From Bacteroidia bacterium (GTDB lineage: Bacteria > Bacteroidota > Bacteroidia > J057), in contig JAWKNO010000002.1 in the NCBI GenBank assembly GCA_041391665.1, forward strand, positions 2,108,001 to 2,172,000: 64,000 bases of DNA, read 5' to 3'. A program made the translations under genes and the position numbers. This document shows positions 51,549 through 60,318 of this stretch, piece after piece (the first letter of the stretch is position 1; every line of letters starts with the position of its first letter). The notes under the pieces were generated by a model that was given only the letters and a program-made list of their open reading frames with translations, did no database searches and was not told the DNA's origin.

Positions 51549-51758
51549 ACAGATAATGTCAAATTTGAGGGCAAATTAAAGAATTTTTTTGCTGTCGGCG
51601 CTTTATTTCTCAATCTGACCAGTACATGAAGCGATTTTTACCACTCAGGGGCAATGTTCGGATCAACCGATATAACGGCATGGGATTTTCTTAGATAAAT
51701 AGGAACTTTCGGACAAAATTCGTATAAATACTTAACGCACTAAAGCAACATACAAACA

Positions 51759-52496
51759 ATGAGTAATTCTCAATTAACCCGCATTTGGGAACTGATTGGT
51801 CTTCGATATAAATCGCACCCCTGGCATGGGGTACAAATAGGAAAAGATGCGCCCGAACTTGTGACGACATTTATAGAAGTCGTGCCATCAGATACCGTAA
51901 AATATGAAGTGGACAAACGTACGGGGTATTTGAAAGTAGATCGCCCGCAAAAATTTTCCAATATCGTTCCGGCTTTATATGGCTTTATTCCTCAGACCTA
52001 CTGCATGGATGAAGTCGCCGAATATTGTATGGAAAAAACCGGCAGAATCAATATTACCGGAGACGGTGACCCCCTCGATATTTGTGTGCTCACAGAAAGA
52101 AACATCACCCACGGCGACATCCTTGTGCCGGCCATTCCGATCGGTGGTTTCCGCATGATCGACAACGGCGAAGCTGACGACAAAATCATCGCCATTCTGA
52201 AAGGAGACGAAGTGTATCAGGACTGGAAAGATATTACAGATTGTCCGGACTCCATCATTCAGCGGCTGAAACACTATTTTCTCACCTACAAACAAATGCC
52301 CGGACAGGAGCAGGCGACCTGTGAAATCACCCATACTTACGGAAAAGAAGAAGCACTCGAAGTGATTTCCCGGAGCATGCACGACTACCGTAAGAAATTT
52401 GGCAAACTGGAAAACAAACTTTCGCTGGCCACCCTTCAGATGATCAACTTTGGACAAAGCTGGCAGGAAGCGATGGAGGAAATGAACGGATTATAG
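51759..52496 (+). CDS. ppa: Class I inorganic pyrophosphatase
   Basis: A 245-residue soluble PPase, hydrolysing pyrophosphate to phosphate. The metal-binding signature DGDPLDICVL (about 105-114), YGFIPQTYC (about 75-83) and KILGDEVYQDWKDI-like segment are standard. An N-terminal extension (about 40 residues, WELIGLRYKSHPWHGVQIG) and C-terminal tail make it longer than E. coli PPase (175), as is usual in some Bacteroidota. Single gene, 74 bp upstream of the KAS III-like gene; they might be co-transcribed. Confidence 0.93.
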   Translation: MSNSQLTRIWELIGLRYKSHPWHGVQIGKDAPELVTTFIEVVPSDTVKYEVDKRTGYLKVDRPQKFSNIVPALYGFIPQTYCMDEVAEYCMEKTGRINITGDGDPLDICVLTERNITHGDILVPAIPIGGFRMIDNGEADDKIIAILKGDEVYQDWKDITDCPDSIIQRLKHYFLTYKQMPGQEQATCEITHTYGKEEALEVISRSMHDYRKKFGKLENKLSLATLQMINFGQSWQEAMEEMNGL

Positions 52497-52570
52497 GGAA
52501 ACGGCAGCAAAAGGGGTTGGTTTGGCTCAAAAACTTTCTTTATCTTTCCTATCAGGAATCGAGAAATTGA

Positions 52571-53566
52571 ATGAAGATGCGAAACGCTGTAATTCGCGCA
52601 ACCGGAGCTTACCTTCCGAAACGTGTATTGACCAACAGCTATTTTGATGAGCTACTAGGAGAAGATGTGAGCACATGGCTCTCCAACAATCTCCAGATAC
52701 AAGAACGGCGATGGTGCGCAGAAGATGAATCAACCGTTGATATGTGTGAGCAGGCAGCTCTGCTTGCCCTACAGCGTGCAGGACTGGGGCCACGGGACAT
52801 TGACCTCATCATCGTTGCGACTGATACACCGGAATACCTTTCCCCTTCTACCGCTGCCGTATTGCAATATCGCCTTCAGGCAGGGCATGCAGGCACATTT
52901 GACCTGAATTCTGCCTGTGCAGGTTTTGTCACCGGGCTGGATGTCGGGGCAAAGTATATCCGCACCGACGACAGATACAATCATGTGATGATTATCGGTG
53001 CTTATGCCATGAGCAAATACCTCAACAAGGAGGACAAAAAAACCGTCACCCTCTTCGCCGACGGCGCAGGGGCAATCATTCTGGGCTTCGAAGAAAATAC
53101 AGACCGCGGCTGGCTGGCGAGTGAGCTGATTACCCTGGGGCAATATTACGATGGAATGGGCATTTATGGCGGAGGGACCAAACACCCCATTACCCATGAA
53201 TCACTGGATAAGAAAGAACATCTTCTCCGGATCAATTACCGTTTCCCACCCGAACTAAATCCCCAGGTATGGACGCATATGGCAAAAAACCTGCTGGAAA
53301 GACTATCGCTTACCACAGAAGAAGTTCAGCATTTTCTCCTCACCCAGATCAATATCAACAGCATCCATAAAACGCTCGACAATCTCGGCGTGCCCCACGA
53401 AAAGGCCCACACGGCCATGCAAAAATACGGATACACCGGCTCAGCCTGTATCCCAATTGCCTTCAACGATGCGATTGAGAAGGGAAAAATCAAAGAAAAT
53501 GACCTGATATTTATGATAGGTTCCGGCAGCGGATTAAATTTTGGAAGTGTTGCTTTCAAATTTTAA
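52571..53566 (+). CDS. Beta-ketoacyl-ACP synthase III-like protein with altered active site
   Basis: A 331-residue FabH-fold protein. The nucleophile Cys116 (NSACAGF) is present. In place of the FabH PHQAN motif it has LLTQIN (Thr258 at the His position), and in place of GNTSAAS it has GYTGSAC (Tyr288 at the Asn position). The decarboxylation pair of the Cys-His-Asn triad is therefore lost, while the N-terminal RATGAYLPKRVLTN and C-terminal GSGSGLNFGS are family-like. It may be an acyltransferase or a thioester hydrolase/condensing variant. The start is either 52571 or the ATG two codons on at 52577. It is 13 bp upstream of the first sulfatase. Confidence 0.82.
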   Translation: MKMRNAVIRATGAYLPKRVLTNSYFDELLGEDVSTWLSNNLQIQERRWCAEDESTVDMCEQAALLALQRAGLGPRDIDLIIVATDTPEYLSPSTAAVLQYRLQAGHAGTFDLNSACAGFVTGLDVGAKYIRTDDRYNHVMIIGAYAMSKYLNKEDKKTVTLFADGAGAIILGFEENTDRGWLASELITLGQYYDGMGIYGGGTKHPITHESLDKKEHLLRINYRFPPELNPQVWTHMAKNLLERLSLTTEEVQHFLLTQININSIHKTLDNLGVPHEKAHTAMQKYGYTGSACIPIAFNDAIEKGKIKENDLIFMIGSGSGLNFGSVAFKF

Positions 53567-53580
53567 TTTATCTTGCCTTT

Positions 53581-54999
53581 ATGATACGTCGAATCTACCT
53601 ACTACTCGCGGGTTTATACGCTTGTCTTTCCGTATTTGCCCAGCCCAAACCCCTCAACGTCCTGGTCCTCTACTCTGACGATCAGCGATATAATACGATC
53701 CATGCGTTGGGGAATGAAGAAATATTCACACCAAATCTCGACCGGCTGGTAACTTCTGGTGTAGCCTTTACCCGCGCACATACGATGGGCGGGATGCACG
53801 GCGCATTGTGTGCCCCCAGTCGCGCGATGCTGCATACCGCCAAATACCTTCATTCACTGGAGCGAAAGGGAGATTTTATTCCGCCCACCCATATCATGAT
53901 GCCCGAATACCTTCAAACCCTGGGTTATAAGACCTATGGCATAGGCAAATGGCACAATGACAAAGCCGCATTTAACAGAGCTTATCAGGACGGCGGCGGT
54001 ATATATTTTGGTGGCATGCATTTTCCCAAAGATGGCGGGCAGGAAAGTCCCCGGTATGTCGAATATGATGCCACAGGCAAATACGATGTACCCTTCCAGC
54101 ATGCAGAAAAATTCTCCTCCGAATTTTATGCCGATCATGCGATATCCTTTTTAAACCGGCAGAAGGAAGCAACCCAACCCTTTTTATGTTATGTGGCATT
54201 TACTTCGCCGCATGACCCACGCACCCCGCCGCAGAAATTCAGGGATATGTATCCCTGGCAAAAGGTATCGCTGCCGCCCAACTTTCTTCCCCAACACCCA
54301 TTTGACAATGGAGACCTGAAAGTCAGAGATGAAATGCTCCTGCCCCGGCCATTGACGGAGGAAATGGCGAGAAAAGAACTGGCTTTGTACTACGGCATGA
54401 TTTCCGAACTTGACTTCCAGATCGGCCGAATCCTCGATGTGCTGGAAGCCAACGGGCAGCGGGAAAATACACTGATTGTCTTTGCCGGAGATAATGGCCT
54501 GGCTGTCGGTAGTCACGGGCTGTTGGGTAAACAAAATATCTACGACCACAGCATGCGGGTTCCAATGATATTCTCACACCACTCCCTTCCACAAAACCAG
54601 CAGCGCAACCAGCTTTGTTACCTCGCGGATATTTTCCCCACCGTTATGGACATTTTACAGGTAAATGCTCCGGAAGGCCTGCAAAGCACCAGTCTGTTTC
54701 CCTATATCCAAAAGCCCGGGGCAAATGGTCGGAAAGCCATTTATTACGCCTATCGCGACATTCAGCGGGGCGTGCGCACTGACGATAACTGGAAACTTAT
54801 CCGGTATAATGTCAACGAAACCGAAACCACTCAGCTATTCAACCTGAATACAGATCCTTTTGAGACAAAAAATCTGATAGAAAATAAGCAGTTTGAAAAA
54901 AAATACAGGAAACTCAACCAGCTTCTGACTAAACAAATGGAGCAATACCACGATTTCCTCAACCTTACCCTCCCCAACTGGGGCAAAACCCAACCCTGA
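53581..54999 (+). CDS. Secreted type I sulfatase (copy 1)
   Basis: A 472-residue sulfatase with a signal peptide (MIRRIYLLLAGLYACLSVFA). NVLVLYSDDQRYNTI supplies the metal-binding Asp pair, and LCAPSRAML holds the formylglycine cysteine Cys77 (CxPSR). GYKTYGIGKWHND and the late FAGDNGLAVGSHGLLGKQN (about 298-316) complete the alkaline-phosphatase-like fold. It should hydrolyse a sulfate ester in the periplasm or outside the cell. The substrate is unknown; the CAPSR motif needs a sulfatase maturase that is not identified in the window. Confidence 0.9.
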   Translation: MIRRIYLLLAGLYACLSVFAQPKPLNVLVLYSDDQRYNTIHALGNEEIFTPNLDRLVTSGVAFTRAHTMGGMHGALCAPSRAMLHTAKYLHSLERKGDFIPPTHIMMPEYLQTLGYKTYGIGKWHNDKAAFNRAYQDGGGIYFGGMHFPKDGGQESPRYVEYDATGKYDVPFQHAEKFSSEFYADHAISFLNRQKEATQPFLCYVAFTSPHDPRTPPQKFRDMYPWQKVSLPPNFLPQHPFDNGDLKVRDEMLLPRPLTEEMARKELALYYGMISELDFQIGRILDVLEANGQRENTLIVFAGDNGLAVGSHGLLGKQNIYDHSMRVPMIFSHHSLPQNQQRNQLCYLADIFPTVMDILQVNAPEGLQSTSLFPYIQKPGANGRKAIYYAYRDIQRGVRTDDNWKLIRYNVNETETTQLFNLNTDPFETKNLIENKQFEKKYRKLNQLLTKQMEQYHDFLNLTLPNWGKTQP

Positions 55000-55000
55000 T

Positions 55001-56521
55001 ATGAAAATTGCCGCTCTAAACTTTCTGATCCTGTTTGCAGGAATTAGCCTTTTTCCCTCCTGTACAAAAGAGGAAAAGGAGGAAAAACTTCCCAATATCG
55101 TCTATATCCTCGCCGATGACCTCGGGATAGGCGATGTTTCTATCTATAATGATCATTCGCGCTGGAATACCCCAGCCCTGGACCAGCTCGCATCCGAAGG
55201 AATGTTTTTTACCGATGCACATTCCGGATCAGCCGTTTGCACGCCCACGCGATATGGCATTCTGACTGGAAGATACAGCTGGCGGGGTGTGATCAAAAAA
55301 GGCGTAACATGGAGTTATGATTCAGCCATTATAGAGCCGGGGAGAGAAACGGTATCCGCCATGCTTCAGAAAAAAGGATACCGCACGGCATGTATCGGCA
55401 AATGGCACCTCGGGCTCAACTGGGTAAAAGACAGCACAGCCGGATGGCCGGTGGATTTCAGCCAGCCCGTACAAAAATCACCCAACGATTTTGGGTTTGA
55501 TTATTCCTTTTGTATTCCGGCGTCGCTGGACATTCCGCCCTATGTATATGTGGAAAATGGCAGAGTCACTGCACAGCCCAACCGGGAAACCGAAAGTACT
55601 ACCCAATACGGCTGGTGGCGCAAAGGGCCAACGGGCGAAGATTTTTTCCACGAAAAAGTACTGGAGACATTCGGAGAAAAAGCCGTGCAGTTTATCGGTG
55701 AAAACAAAGATCAGCCATTTTTTCTTTACCTGCCCTTGTCCGCCCCGCACACGCCCATTCTACCTGTTGATTCATTCGGAGGAAAAAGTGGATTAAATGA
55801 ATATGGAGATTTTGTGGTGATGGTGGACGAAATCACCCGGAGAGTAACCCAGGCACTTGAGGAAAACGGACTTACCAATAATACCCTGGTCATATTTACC
55901 TCCGACAACGGATGCGCGCCTTACGCCGGGACAGCCGAAATGGAAAAAGCGGGACATTATTCCAGCTTTATCTACCGGGGGTATAAAGCAGATATTTACG
56001 AAGGCGGACACCGGATTCCCTTTATTGCACGCTGGCCGGGACATATTCCCGCAGGGACTTCTTCCAACCAGACAACCTGCCTGACCGACCTGATGGCCAC
56101 CTGTGCGGATATACTACACATTCCCCTGGCAGAAAATCAGGCTGAAGACAGCTACAGCATGCTTCCCGCACTCAAAGGAAATTCAGGAGAAACACCCATC
56201 CGGGAAGCTACGGTTCACCACTCCGTCCATGGCAATTTTGCTATCCGCAAGGGTAACTGGAAACTGATTCTGGCGCCTGGTTCGGGTGGATGGAGTGAGC
56301 CCAAACCCGGGGAAGAACCGGAAGACGCCCTACCCTTCCAATTGTACAATCTGGAAACTGACCCCAGAGAAAGCGAAAATCTTCTCAACCAGGAACCGCA
56401 GAAAGCCGAAGAACTGCGCCAGTTGCTGATCAGCTATATCCAAAACGGGCGGAGCACACCAGGCCCAGCCCAGCCTTATGAGCAGGCCGAAAACTGGCCC
56501 GGGCTGGAGTGGATGAAATAA
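55001..56521 (+). CDS. Lipoprotein type I sulfatase (copy 2)
   Basis: A 506-residue sulfatase with a lipobox (SLFPSC, Cys21 acylated) so it is likely anchored to a membrane. IVYILADDLGIGDVSIY and CTPTRYGILTGR (formylglycine Cys80, CxPxR) mark the active site; GWPLHGGHR-like segment DIYEGGHRIPFIARWPGH and DNGCAPYAG follow. The start ATG is one base after the previous stop codon, so translation is probably coupled. Substrate is unknown. Two adjacent sulfatases of different anchoring could act on different bonds of one sulfated glycan. Confidence 0.9.
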   Translation: MKIAALNFLILFAGISLFPSCTKEEKEEKLPNIVYILADDLGIGDVSIYNDHSRWNTPALDQLASEGMFFTDAHSGSAVCTPTRYGILTGRYSWRGVIKKGVTWSYDSAIIEPGRETVSAMLQKKGYRTACIGKWHLGLNWVKDSTAGWPVDFSQPVQKSPNDFGFDYSFCIPASLDIPPYVYVENGRVTAQPNRETESTTQYGWWRKGPTGEDFFHEKVLETFGEKAVQFIGENKDQPFFLYLPLSAPHTPILPVDSFGGKSGLNEYGDFVVMVDEITRRVTQALEENGLTNNTLVIFTSDNGCAPYAGTAEMEKAGHYSSFIYRGYKADIYEGGHRIPFIARWPGHIPAGTSSNQTTCLTDLMATCADILHIPLAENQAEDSYSMLPALKGNSGETPIREATVHHSVHGNFAIRKGNWKLILAPGSGGWSEPKPGEEPEDALPFQLYNLETDPRESENLLNQEPQKAEELRQLLISYIQNGRSTPGPAQPYEQAENWPGLEWMK

Positions 56522-56581
56522 TTCGGAATTGGAATAACGAACCTCAAAAGAAATATCTCTATTGCTTCTTTTTTAGCCACA

Positions 56582-56800
56582 AATTTTCACGAATGGGGAT
56601 GCCTAAAGTTATTCGTCTTTCATTCGACCATTCGTGGCGATTTTACTTCTGGGCCTTTTGTTGAAAAGCCACGAATGTCTCGAATTTTCACGAATCGGGA
56701 TGCCTAAAGTTATTCGTCTTTCATTCGACCATTCGTGGCGATTTTACTTCTGGGCCTTTTGTTGAAAAGCCACGAATGTCTCGAATTTTCACGAATCGGG
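56582..56800. repeat. 101-bp tandem repeat, two copies plus a partial third
   Basis: The unit repeats with a 101-bp period: the stretch starting ttcacgaat(g/c)gggatgcc recurs at about 56588, 56689 and (partly) 56790. Each copy contains an inverted repeat, CATTCGTGGC (56629-56638) and GCCACGAATG (56668-56677). The copies are nearly identical, so the duplication is recent. It fills the gap between the second sulfatase and hutH. Confidence 0.9.
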
Positions 56801-56840
56801 GCGGTTAAGTTTGATCGTTCATTACTAATTTATGCGGGGC

Positions 56841-56871
56841 TTGTCCGTTCGGGGGGTTCTCTGTAAGTTTG
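56841..56871 (+). promoter_or_regulatory. Predicted hutH promoter (-33 TTG, -7 TAAGTTTG)
   Basis: TTG at 56841-56843 and TAAGTTTG at 56864-56871 are separated by 20 bp, matching the Bacteroidota arrangement. The predicted start point is just before the ATG at 56883, which supports this start codon over the upstream ATG at 56832. Confidence 0.6.
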
Positions 56872-56882
56872 CAAAATTTACG

Positions 56883-58379
56883 ATGGAACTACCTTCCCAT
56901 AATCTCACCTTGCAGAAGATTGAGGAGATACTTCGCAGCAAACAACCTGTGAGCCTCTCCGATGATGCCGTGCAGCGGATCATCCACTGTCAGGAATACC
57001 TAGCCAACCGCCTGGAAAAAGGTGGAGAGATCATTTACGGCATCAATACAGGCTTCGGGTTTCTTTGTGATAAAGTGATCAACCCTGACGACCTGCACCA
57101 GCTTCAGCTCAATCTGATCCGCTCCCACGCCTGCGGCCTGGGAGAAGAAGTGCAGCCAGCCATTGTGCGGCTCATGCTCCTGCTGAAAGTAGTTTCACTT
57201 TCCTTCGGACATTCGGGGGTACAATTGCAAACGGTACAGCGGCTGCTGGACTTTTACAACCATGACATTCTGCCCATTGTTTACACACAAGGGAGTCTGG
57301 GAGCAAGTGGCGATCTCGCTCCCCTGGCGCACTTGTCACTACCCCTGATCGGGGAAGGGGAGGTGAGAATCCACGGCCAACGAATATCAGCCGAAGAAAT
57401 GAACCGAAGAATGGGCTGGGAGCCGGTGAATCTTATCGCCAAGGAAGGGCTCGCCCTGCTCAACGGAACACAGTTTATGCTGGCCTACGGCATTCATATT
57501 TCGCTGTGGGCGTCTCACCTTGCCGATATGGCTGATCGCATTGCAGCGCTGAGCCTGGACGCATTTGATTGCAGGCTGGAACCATTTCATCCGGCCCTTC
57601 ATGACATTCGCCCCCACCCCGGCCAAATCTCCACAGCACGTATGATCCGGGAACTGCTTTCAGACTCCGAAATTGCGCAAAGACCCAAAAACCAGGTACA
57701 GGACCCCTACTCCTTCCGGTGCATACCGCAGGTACATGGGGCAACCCGCGACGCGCTGAGTTATGCAAAAACCGTATTTGAAACAGAACTCAACAGTGTT
57801 TCGGACAATCCCAATATATTTGTCGAAGAAGAATTGATTCTTTCCGGAGGCAATTTTCACGGGCAGCCACTGGCGCTGGTATTGGACTTTCTGGCGATAG
57901 CAGTAGCCGAACTTGCTTCGATATCGGAGCGGCGGACTTACCAGTTGCTTTCCGGCGTGCGGGGTTTACCGCTGTTTCTGGTTGCCAATCCGGGTTTAGA
58001 TTCCGGGTTGATGATTCCGCAATATACCGCAGCGAGCATTGTGAGTCAAAACAAACAACTCGCAACGCCAGCCAGTGTGGACACCATTCCCTCATCCAAT
58101 AATCAGGAAGACCATGTGAGCATGGGTGCGAATGCTGCGACAAAATGCCTGCGCATACTGGAAAACCTCCACCACGTACTTGCGATCGAGCTGATGAACG
58201 CCTCACAGGCCCTGCATTTCAGAGAGCCCAGCCAGACAGGAACGCAACTATTGCCACTTCTGGAGGGATTTCGGGCGCGGGTACCCTTTGTGGACAAGGA
58301 TCGTTTGTTGTACAGAGATATACATGCAGCGGTAGCGTATTTGTCGGAGCAGCGGGAAGGCGGGAATGAAATGATATAA
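56883..58379 (+). CDS. hutH: Histidine ammonia-lyase
   Basis: A 498-residue aromatic amino acid lyase, started at the ATG at 56883 (MELPSHNLTLQKIEEIL). Numbered from there, the MIO cofactor forms from Ala141-Ser142-Gly143 in GSLGASGDLAPLAH, and His82 in LIRSHACG is the His-specific residue equivalent to His83 of the Pseudomonas enzyme. GINTGFGFL and QDPYSFRCIPQVHG are further signatures. It converts histidine to urocanate and ammonia, the first step of histidine breakdown. No hutU, hutI or hutG gene is adjacent, so the rest of the pathway is elsewhere. Confidence 0.93.
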   Translation: MELPSHNLTLQKIEEILRSKQPVSLSDDAVQRIIHCQEYLANRLEKGGEIIYGINTGFGFLCDKVINPDDLHQLQLNLIRSHACGLGEEVQPAIVRLMLLLKVVSLSFGHSGVQLQTVQRLLDFYNHDILPIVYTQGSLGASGDLAPLAHLSLPLIGEGEVRIHGQRISAEEMNRRMGWEPVNLIAKEGLALLNGTQFMLAYGIHISLWASHLADMADRIAALSLDAFDCRLEPFHPALHDIRPHPGQISTARMIRELLSDSEIAQRPKNQVQDPYSFRCIPQVHGATRDALSYAKTVFETELNSVSDNPNIFVEEELILSGGNFHGQPLALVLDFLAIAVAELASISERRTYQLLSGVRGLPLFLVANPGLDSGLMIPQYTAASIVSQNKQLATPASVDTIPSSNNQEDHVSMGANAATKCLRILENLHHVLAIELMNASQALHFREPSQTGTQLLPLLEGFRARVPFVDKDRLLYRDIHAAVAYLSEQREGGNEMI

Positions 58380-58468
58380 TCGAAGATACTCTGGTAAAGG
58401 TCTCACTACTTTGATGCGTTTGACTTATGAGTATTTATATATTTTTTGAAACGTTAGACACTCATCAA

Positions 58469-58486
58469 AGTGCCACAAACCGCACT
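58469..58486. promoter_or_regulatory. Putative HipB operator 1
   Basis: AGTGC, eight bases, GCACT: an imperfect palindrome around GTGCC-N5-CCGCAC. It is repeated at 58531-58546, 61 bp away, which is close to six helical turns. Placement just upstream of the HTH gene suggests an autoregulatory site for HipB. Confidence 0.55.
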
Positions 58487-58530
58487 TTATTTTGTATTTT
58501 TCGGCAATTTCCCTAATTTTACATAAAATA

Positions 58531-58546
58531 GTGCCATATACCGCAC
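58531..58546. promoter_or_regulatory. Putative HipB operator 2
   Basis: GTGCC-ATATA-CCGCAC, with the same GTGCC and CCGCAC ends as the site at 58469-58486. It ends 6 bp before the hipB start codon, so a bound repressor would block initiation. Confidence 0.55.
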
Positions 58547-58552
58547 AAAAGC

Positions 58553-58771
58553 ATGAAAAATCACCAACTAGTCGATATCATCAAAACCCGCAGGGAAATG
58601 CTCCGCGTAACGCAGCAAACGCTGGCGGAACTTTCGGGTGTGGGGTTGCGTACCCTCAAACAATTTGAAAGCGGGAACGGCAATCCAACCCTGCTCACCC
58701 TCCAAAAGCTGGCGGATGTGCTGGGTATGGAGGTTTGTTTGCAGATAAAAACTACAACCGGTAACTCATGA
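58553..58771 (+). CDS. hipB: HipB-like antitoxin/repressor (HipBST system)
   Basis: A 72-residue XRE-family HTH protein. The helix-turn-helix spans about 10-60 (MLRVTQQTLAELSGVGLRTLKQFESGNGNPTLLTLQKLADVLGMEV). In HipBST modules HipB is the DNA-binding partner and autoregulator. The ATGA overlap of its stop with the hipS start couples translation. Two repeats of GTGCC-N5-CCGCAC upstream are candidate operators. The protein is short compared with E. coli HipB (88), which fits the tripartite type. Confidence 0.85.
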   Translation: MKNHQLVDIIKTRREMLRVTQQTLAELSGVGLRTLKQFESGNGNPTLLTLQKLADVLGMEVCLQIKTTTGNS

Positions 58772-59094
58772 GAAGTGCCAGAGTATTATTCCGGGAAAAC
58801 GAAGCGGGATTGCTGTCGCAACTCGATGATGGCTCGTTTACCTTCCGCTACCACGATGTATGGAAAGCCGATAGCAGTAAACCCTCCATCAGTCTTACCC
58901 TCCCCAAAACCAGGGGAGAATTTCGGTCAAAATACCTGTTTCCCTTTTTCTTTCACCTTCTGCCCGAAGGCCCAAACAGGGAAGCTGTATGCAAATATCT
59001 GCGGATCGACCCCGATGATCACTTTGGGTTATTGGTGAATATCGCAAAAGCAGATACTATCGGAGCAGTAAGGGTAATCAAAGCTGAATCCTGA
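58768..59094 (+). CDS. hipS: HipS-like antitoxin subunit (HipA N-terminal subdomain)
   Basis: A 108-residue protein equal to the N-terminal subdomain 1 of HipA (RSARVLFRENEAGLLSQLDDGSFTFRYHDVW, KTRGEFRSKYLFPFFFHLLPEGPNREAVCKYL). In a standard HipA this is fused to the kinase; here it is a separate gene. In the E. coli O127 HipBST system the free subdomain acts as the antitoxin; I infer the same. It overlaps hipB by 4 bp and precedes hipT by 2 bp. Confidence 0.85.
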   Translation: MRSARVLFRENEAGLLSQLDDGSFTFRYHDVWKADSSKPSISLTLPKTRGEFRSKYLFPFFFHLLPEGPNREAVCKYLRIDPDDHFGLLVNIAKADTIGAVRVIKAES

Positions 59095-59096
59095 AC

Positions 59097-60083
59097 ATGA
59101 ATTTACCGGTTATTACCTATTGCCCCGGAACCCTAGCCAAAGGATTTACTACCTATAGCCCTACTTGTCGGAAAAGAGTGTTTGGAGGAAAAAAAGTTCA
59201 CCATATCCTGCATTACGATGCTCCGGCGACGAATCCCGAAACAGACAAATTGTTTGAAGAAAGCCGACACCGTATATCCATATCAGGGGTTCAGGATAAA
59301 TTTTCGTTGCGTCAGGAGAAAAACAAACTAATACTGACTCCTGAAGGGGAACACGGTACGCATATCCTGAAACCCATTCCGGGGGCAGGCAATAAAGCCG
59401 ACCAGATGCCAGCCAATGAGCACCTCACTATGCAGATTGCCCGTCAGGTGTATGGAATTGAAACAGCTGAAAATGCACTGATATTCTTTCCAAATGGTAA
59501 GCCTGCTTACATTACCAGGCGGTTTGATGTAAAAGACGACGGAACAAAATGGGCAGTAGAAGATTTCGCTTCCCTGGCTGAAAGAACCCCCCAAACTCAC
59601 GGCGAACATTACAAATATCTGGGTAGTTACCTTGATTTATTCCTCCTGATGCAAAAGCATTTACCGGTATATAAAACGGAAGCTCCCAGGTTGTTTAAAT
59701 TGTTGATGTTCAACTACCTGTTTTCCAATGGAGATGCGCACTTCAAAAACTTTAGCCTGCTGGAAACACCAATGGGCGATTACCGTTTAAGCCCGGCTTA
59801 CGATTTACTAAACAGCAGAATTCATATTGAAGATAGTGAATTGGCTTTAGATGACGGGCTTTTACCGCGAAATCTTGCAAAGGGAAATATAAGACAACAG
59901 TTTTCTCTCCTTGCAACATATGCGGGGTTACCTGAAAAAACAACATCAGAAATCTTTCATTTAATGACTGGAGCGGCTGACCACGTAGAGGCACTGATAA
60001 GTGTTTCCTTTTTGCACGAAACCACCCAACGAAATTACTTGCAGGCTTATCAGACCCGCCTAAAAAGATTGGAGAGAATTTAG
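59097..60083 (+). CDS. hipT: HipT-like serine/threonine kinase toxin
   Basis: A 328-residue HipA-family kinase lacking the N-terminal subdomain. The glycine-rich loop has a SIS motif with Ser61 and Ser63 (RISISGVQDK), in the place of the two autophosphorylated serines of E. coli HipT. Catalytic residues are Asp213 (SNGDAHFKNF) and the metal-binding Asp236 (SPAYDLLNS). Known HipT phosphorylates TrpS; the target here is unknown. The stop codon overlaps the first base of GGGACCACCTCA at 60083-60094, which looks like an insertion-element end. Confidence 0.88.
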   Translation: MNLPVITYCPGTLAKGFTTYSPTCRKRVFGGKKVHHILHYDAPATNPETDKLFEESRHRISISGVQDKFSLRQEKNKLILTPEGEHGTHILKPIPGAGNKADQMPANEHLTMQIARQVYGIETAENALIFFPNGKPAYITRRFDVKDDGTKWAVEDFASLAERTPQTHGEHYKYLGSYLDLFLLMQKHLPVYKTEAPRLFKLLMFNYLFSNGDAHFKNFSLLETPMGDYRLSPAYDLLNSRIHIEDSELALDDGLLPRNLAKGNIRQQFSLLATYAGLPEKTTSEIFHLMTGAADHVEALISVSFLHETTQRNYLQAYQTRLKRLERI

Positions 60084-60094
60084 GGACCACCTCA

Positions 60095-60318
60095 GCGTTG
60101 CCTGTGCCGTAGATTTCGTTATCTCCCTCTTGTCCTCCACCCGAGGCGGACAGGTTAAACCCAAACCGATAGTCCCCCAGATTCAAAGAACGGCCAAATT
60201 GAACTCACCCCCTGGGCCCCGCTCTTTGGAAGAGCGGGGGAAAGATGCCCTTTTTGCCCCGCGGGCGCTGGTTTTGTGGGGAAATCAGACCGGCGCGGCG
60301 TTGGCTAAGGTAACGATT
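60095..60318 (-). repeat. Rhs-core remnant, repeat copy A
   Basis: On the minus strand this encodes the Rhs-core fragment LNLGDYRFGFN then DNEIYGTGNA, cut at GNA exactly where GGGACCACCTCA begins; an in-frame stop lies just upstream of VQFGRSLNLG. Copy B (62462-62692) is highly similar over about 225 bp. Both contain the perfect hairpin CCCCGCTCTT/AAGAGCGGGG with a 3-nt loop (copy A 60217-60239). The stretch from here to 60465 holds no convincing gene. Confidence 0.75.

Noticed and set aside
56832..56882. Upstream ATG for hutH at 56832.
   Set aside because: The predicted promoter (TTG at 56841, TAAGTTTG at 56864) lies inside this extension, and the residues are not HutH-like; the ATG at 56883 gives the usual N-terminus and catalytic numbering.
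60217..60239. Hairpin CCCCGCTCTT/AAGAGCGGGG as a transcription terminator.
   Set aside because: There is no T-run on either strand, and it occurs inside both repeat copies, so it is better seen as part of the repeat.
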